The notes beneath the pieces are model-generated. The model was not told the origin of the DNA, searched no databases, and was given only the letters and a program-made list of their open reading frames with translations. The position numbers and the translations under genes were made by a program. From assembly GCA_963823755.1 (NCBI GenBank), contig CAWGMP010000017.1:434001-498000 (forward strand): DNA of 64,000 bases. The letters are read 5' to 3'. Positions 61,872 through 64,000 of this stretch are shown here, in pieces. Position 1 is the stretch's first letter. Each line of letters opens with the position of its first letter. This stretch comes from GCA-003244245 sp963823755 (GTDB lineage Bacteria > Actinomycetota > Actinomycetes > Mycobacteriales > Pseudonocardiaceae).

Positions 61872-62813
61872 GTGCCCAATGCCGGCGCCGGGGTCCGCCT
61901 GCTGCCCAACGTCATCACCGTGCTGGCACTGTGCTCCGGTCTGTCCGCGCTGAAGTTCGCTCTGGACGGCAACTACACCGGTGCGCTCGCCGCGATCGTG
62001 CTGGCGGCGCTGCTGGACGGGCTGGATGGCCGGCTGGCCCGGTTGCTCGACGCCACCTCCCGGATCGGCGCCGAACTGGACTCGCTGGCCGACTGCGTGT
62101 CCTTCGGGGTGGCGCCGGCGCTCGTGCTGTTCGTCTGGACGTTGCGCGGCATTCCGATCGGGTGGCCGGTAGCGCTGGTGTTCACCGTCTGCGTGGTGTT
62201 GCGGCTGGCCCGGTTCAACACCTTGCTGGACGACACCGAGGCACTGCCGTTCACCAAGGAGTTCTTCGTCGGGGTCCCGTCCCCGTCTGGCGCGCTGCTG
62301 GCGTTGCTCCCGCTCACCGTGTTCCTCCAGTTCGGCGGGGGTTGGTGGTCCGCGCCGGTGACCGTGGCGGCCTGGATGGTCACGGTGGCCCTGGCGATGG
62401 TGAGCCGGTTACCCACCCTGTCACCCAAGACAGTGCGGGTGCCGGCGCGGGCGGTGGCACCGCTGCTGGTGATGATCGCAGGCCTGGCCGCCGCAGTGAT
62501 CACGTTTCCGTTCGCGCTGCTGGCTGTGGCGATGCTGCTGTACCTGGCCCAGGTGCCCTATGCGAGCTACCGCTACCGGTGGCTCGCGCAGCATCCCTCG
62601 GCGTGGGAAGTGCCACCCCGCCAGCGCCGGGCGATCCGCCGCACCGCGCGCAGCATGCGCCGCCTCGGGCTGCGCCCGCCGCTGCGACGCCGAGTGGCCG
62701 GCGCCGCTGCCCGGGCCGGCGCAGCAGTGCGCCGCCGCCGAGGCGGCGAGACCAACGGCCAGGTGCCCCGGGAACACCGCCCCCGGCGGATCGGCCTGCG
62801 CCGGCACCCCTAA
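61872..62813 (+). CDS. pssA: CDP-diacylglycerol-serine O-phosphatidyltransferase
   Basis: Makes phosphatidylserine from CDP-diacylglycerol and serine. The CDP-alcohol phosphotransferase motif is complete: DGLDGRLARLLD then GAELDSLADCVSFG (about residues 48-80) with the paired Asp residues for the metals. About eight membrane helices are expected in the first 240 residues. The last 75 residues are Arg/Ala-rich (RRTARSMRRLGLRPP), a cytosolic tail of no known role. The GTG start lies three bases after the psd stop, so the two steps are co-expressed. Confidence 0.93.
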   Translation: MPNAGAGVRLLPNVITVLALCSGLSALKFALDGNYTGALAAIVLAALLDGLDGRLARLLDATSRIGAELDSLADCVSFGVAPALVLFVWTLRGIPIGWPVALVFTVCVVLRLARFNTLLDDTEALPFTKEFFVGVPSPSGALLALLPLTVFLQFGGGWWSAPVTVAAWMVTVALAMVSRLPTLSPKTVRVPARAVAPLLVMIAGLAAAVITFPFALLAVAMLLYLAQVPYASYRYRWLAQHPSAWEVPPRQRRAIRRTARSMRRLGLRPPLRRRVAGAAARAGAAVRRRRGGETNGQVPREHRPRRIGLRRHP

Positions 62814-62906
62814 CCCCATCGCGCCGAGTAAGGGGCGCACAAGCGTCCCGAGGCCTGCAACGGCCAGCTTGATCCTGGGCGGGGCCCATGACAGTGCACT
62901 GGTCGT

Positions 62907-63284
62907 CTACACGGCCACGACGGACGCATCGACCGGGAGTGCGTCGAGGAGGCGTCGCAGATCGTCGGGATCGCTGGTCAGCACTCGATCACCCGCCTGA
63001 GCCAGCGACGCGATGTGCGCGTCGACGACATCGCAGCTCTTGGTGGCACCAAGCAGCAGACCCAGGCGTTTCCCGGTGGCCAGATCCAGCGGCGGAGCCG
63101 CTATGCCGGCAAGGATCCGCGCCAACTGAGCTTGCCGTGCACCGTGACACCACACCTGCGCTACCGCGGCAGGGCTGGTGCGAACCGCTATCCGCTCCTG
63201 TTGCGCGACTCGCAGCAACGCCCCTACCCGCCGGTCTCGGCGGTCGATCGCCAGCAAGGCGCCCGCATCGAGCACCAGGCTCAC
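62907..63284 (-). CDS. PIN-domain ribonuclease, VapC-like toxin
   Basis: A 125-residue PIN-domain protein. Acidic active-site residues are visible as Asp6 (VLDAGALLAIDRRD), Asp in KSCDVVDAHIASLAQ and Asp in VLTSDPDDLRRL. Such toxins cleave specific RNAs. Its GTG start overlaps the stop of the upstream small gene (GTGA), the arrangement of vapBC-type modules. It converges on pssA, 93 bases from its end. Confidence 0.85.
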   Translation of the reverse strand: MSLVLDAGALLAIDRRDRRVGALLRVAQQERIAVRTSPAAVAQVWCHGARQAQLARILAGIAAPPLDLATGKRLGLLLGATKSCDVVDAHIASLAQAGDRVLTSDPDDLRRLLDALPVDASVVAV

Positions 63285-63532
63285 GCGGCGTGTCCTCGCG
63301 ATCCACGGGCGATGCCTAAAGCGGCGGCCGCAGCGTCGAGTTCCTCGTCACCAAACGGCCCGTCCTCAGCTTCCCAAGCGTCGAGGGCTACACCGAGCAG
63401 ATCGTTGCGGAGCCGGTCTGCCGCAGCTTGGGCCAGCCAACCCGAGACGCTCATACCAGCACGTTCGGCCGCGTCTCGCACGGCTGCTCCGAGGTCGGTC
63501 TCCATCGTCACCGAAAAGCGATCCACCTGCAT
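63281..63532 (-). CDS. Ribbon-helix-helix-type antitoxin, VapB-like
   Basis: An 83-residue protein beginning MQVDRFSVTMETDLGAAVRD. The short beta-strand (RFSVTMETD) followed by two helices (AAVRDAAERAGMSVSGWLAQ) is the ribbon-helix-helix pattern. The acidic C-terminal half would neutralise the PIN toxin. The ATG at 63532 is chosen over an upstream start because it directly abuts the palindromes at 63535-63563, which would be autoregulatory operators. Confidence 0.8.
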   Translation of the reverse strand: MQVDRFSVTMETDLGAAVRDAAERAGMSVSGWLAQAAADRLRNDLLGVALDAWEAEDGPFGDEELDAAAAALGIARGSRGHAA

Positions 63533-63534
63533 AC

Positions 63535-63563
63535 ATACGATCGTATCGCATACTCTCGTATGC
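63535..63563 (-). promoter_or_regulatory. Palindromic operators before the antitoxin gene
   Basis: ATACGATCGTAT (63535-63546) is a perfect palindrome, and GCATAC-TCTC-GTATGC (63548-63563) a second inverted repeat with related half-sites. They lie 3 bases upstream of the antitoxin ATG, so transcription may be leaderless and autorepressed. Confidence 0.65.
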
Positions 63564-63878
63564 AGGGTCAGTCTGTCGAGCATCCTTACCGCGACCGGCT
63601 GGGCGCGGGCGAAGGACCCACGACCAAGGGTGACAGCAGCCCCCCAGCAGCGATGCGCCGACCAGATCCGCCGGCCACCGAGCCAGTGCGCGGGTTACGC
63701 CACAGTTCTGTTACATACAGCGTTTTTTGCAACACTTCCATGTTCCGGATGCAACAAAGTGGAAATAATCACCTCGTGTACTGGAAGCGCAAGAACACAT
63801 CGTACCACCAGGAAATCATGTGATGAGTACTCCGTGAAAACCCTAGTTGTCAGGTACTTACTGTGGAGGATTCAAGTC

Positions 63879-64000
63879 ATGGTCCTGAGCGCGAAAACTT
63901 CGACGGAGGACAGCGCTCCTGGCGACCTCGAGGGTGCGCACCGCTCAGTGGTCGTTATCGGTGGTGGGCAGGCCGGCCTGTCGATGAGCTACTGCCTGAC
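63879..64000 (+). CDS. FAD/NAD-binding oxidoreductase, 5' end only
   Basis: Only the first 40 codons are in the window. After a 22-residue leader the sequence SVVVIGGGQAGLSMSYCL is a Rossmann dinucleotide-binding strand-turn-helix (G-x-G-x-x-G) typical of flavin-dependent monooxygenases and related pyridine nucleotide oxidoreductases. GGAGGA lies 8 bases before the ATG. The 346-base upstream region (63533-63878) is AT-richer than average beyond the antitoxin operators and contains no recognised gene. The subfamily and substrate cannot be told from the visible part. Confidence 0.75.
   Translation, partial: MVLSAKTSTEDSAPGDLEGAHRSVVVIGGGQAGLSMSYCL

Overview
This is a GC-rich actinobacterial chromosome segment, most likely from the Pseudonocardiales. 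Clues are a BldM-type developmental regulator beside sigD and guaB, a GroEL1 with a His-rich tail, two chaperonin loci with CIRCE operators, a type VII secretion (ESX-4-type) locus, EspG and PPE-like proteins, a DUF397/DUF5753 pair, a DUF3558 lipoprotein and a large AfsR-like regulator. The species cannot be named from the sequence. Gene order follows the mycobacterial block guaB2-sigD-groEL1-groES-tsaD-rimI-tsaB-tsaE-alr-nnr-glmS-glmM-rpsI-rplM-esxT/U-eccC4-eccD4-mycP4-eccB4-truA-rplQ-rpoA-rpsD-rpsK-rpsM-rpmJ-infA, followed by a second block (groEL2-moeA-psd-pssA) that lies elsewhere in mycobacteria.

Layout. 1-6.4 kb: 3'-truncated guaB, a DUF5319 gene, rsdA/sigD, bldM, groEL1 and groES behind two abutting CIRCE elements. 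6.6-15 kb: a tightly overlapping minus-strand operon running glmS-nnr-alr-hydrolase-tsaE-tsaB-rimI-tsaD (amino sugar and D-Ala for the wall, NAD(P)HX repair, tRNA t6A synthesis). 15-18.2 kb: a hydrolase, glmM, rpsI and rplM. 18.3-30.7 kb: the first half of the ESX-4 locus (two WXG100 genes and eccC) split by a six-gene unit: AfsR/STAND regulator, ACP, AMP-forming ligase, ketosynthase, Cys-less ketosynthase-like protein, ACP. 31-36.7 kb: a cyanophycin module (cyanophycinase and cyanophycin synthetase) with an ISAzo13-type transposase gene between the two genes. 37.1-41.7 kb: an XRE/DUF397 regulatory pair and a substrate cassette (YxxxE helical protein, DUF3558 lipoprotein, PPE-like protein, EspG). 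41.7-48.2 kb: a frameshifted gene, then eccD, mycP, a severely truncated eccB, eccE and an eccE-linked gene. 48.3-53 kb: truA and the rplQ-rpoA-rpsDKM-rpmJ-infA operon. 53.2-57.2 kb: a DUF1707 gene, a RidA remnant, xdhC, a MocA-like gene, a MOSC gene and a small membrane protein. 57.6-62.8 kb: groEL2, moeA, psd and pssA. 62.9-64 kb: a VapBC-like pair and the start of a flavoprotein gene.

The conserved housekeeping backbone is ordinary. The unusual content is concentrated in the ESX-4 interval (18-48 kb), where three accessory modules separate genes that are adjacent in mycobacteria, and where eccB has lost nearly all of its extracytoplasmic domain. At nucleotide scale the window is rich in long perfect palindromes placed at gene ends in the chaperonin and RNA polymerase/ribosomal operons. 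One 20-bp-stem hairpin contains the only plausible start codon of truA, a CTG.
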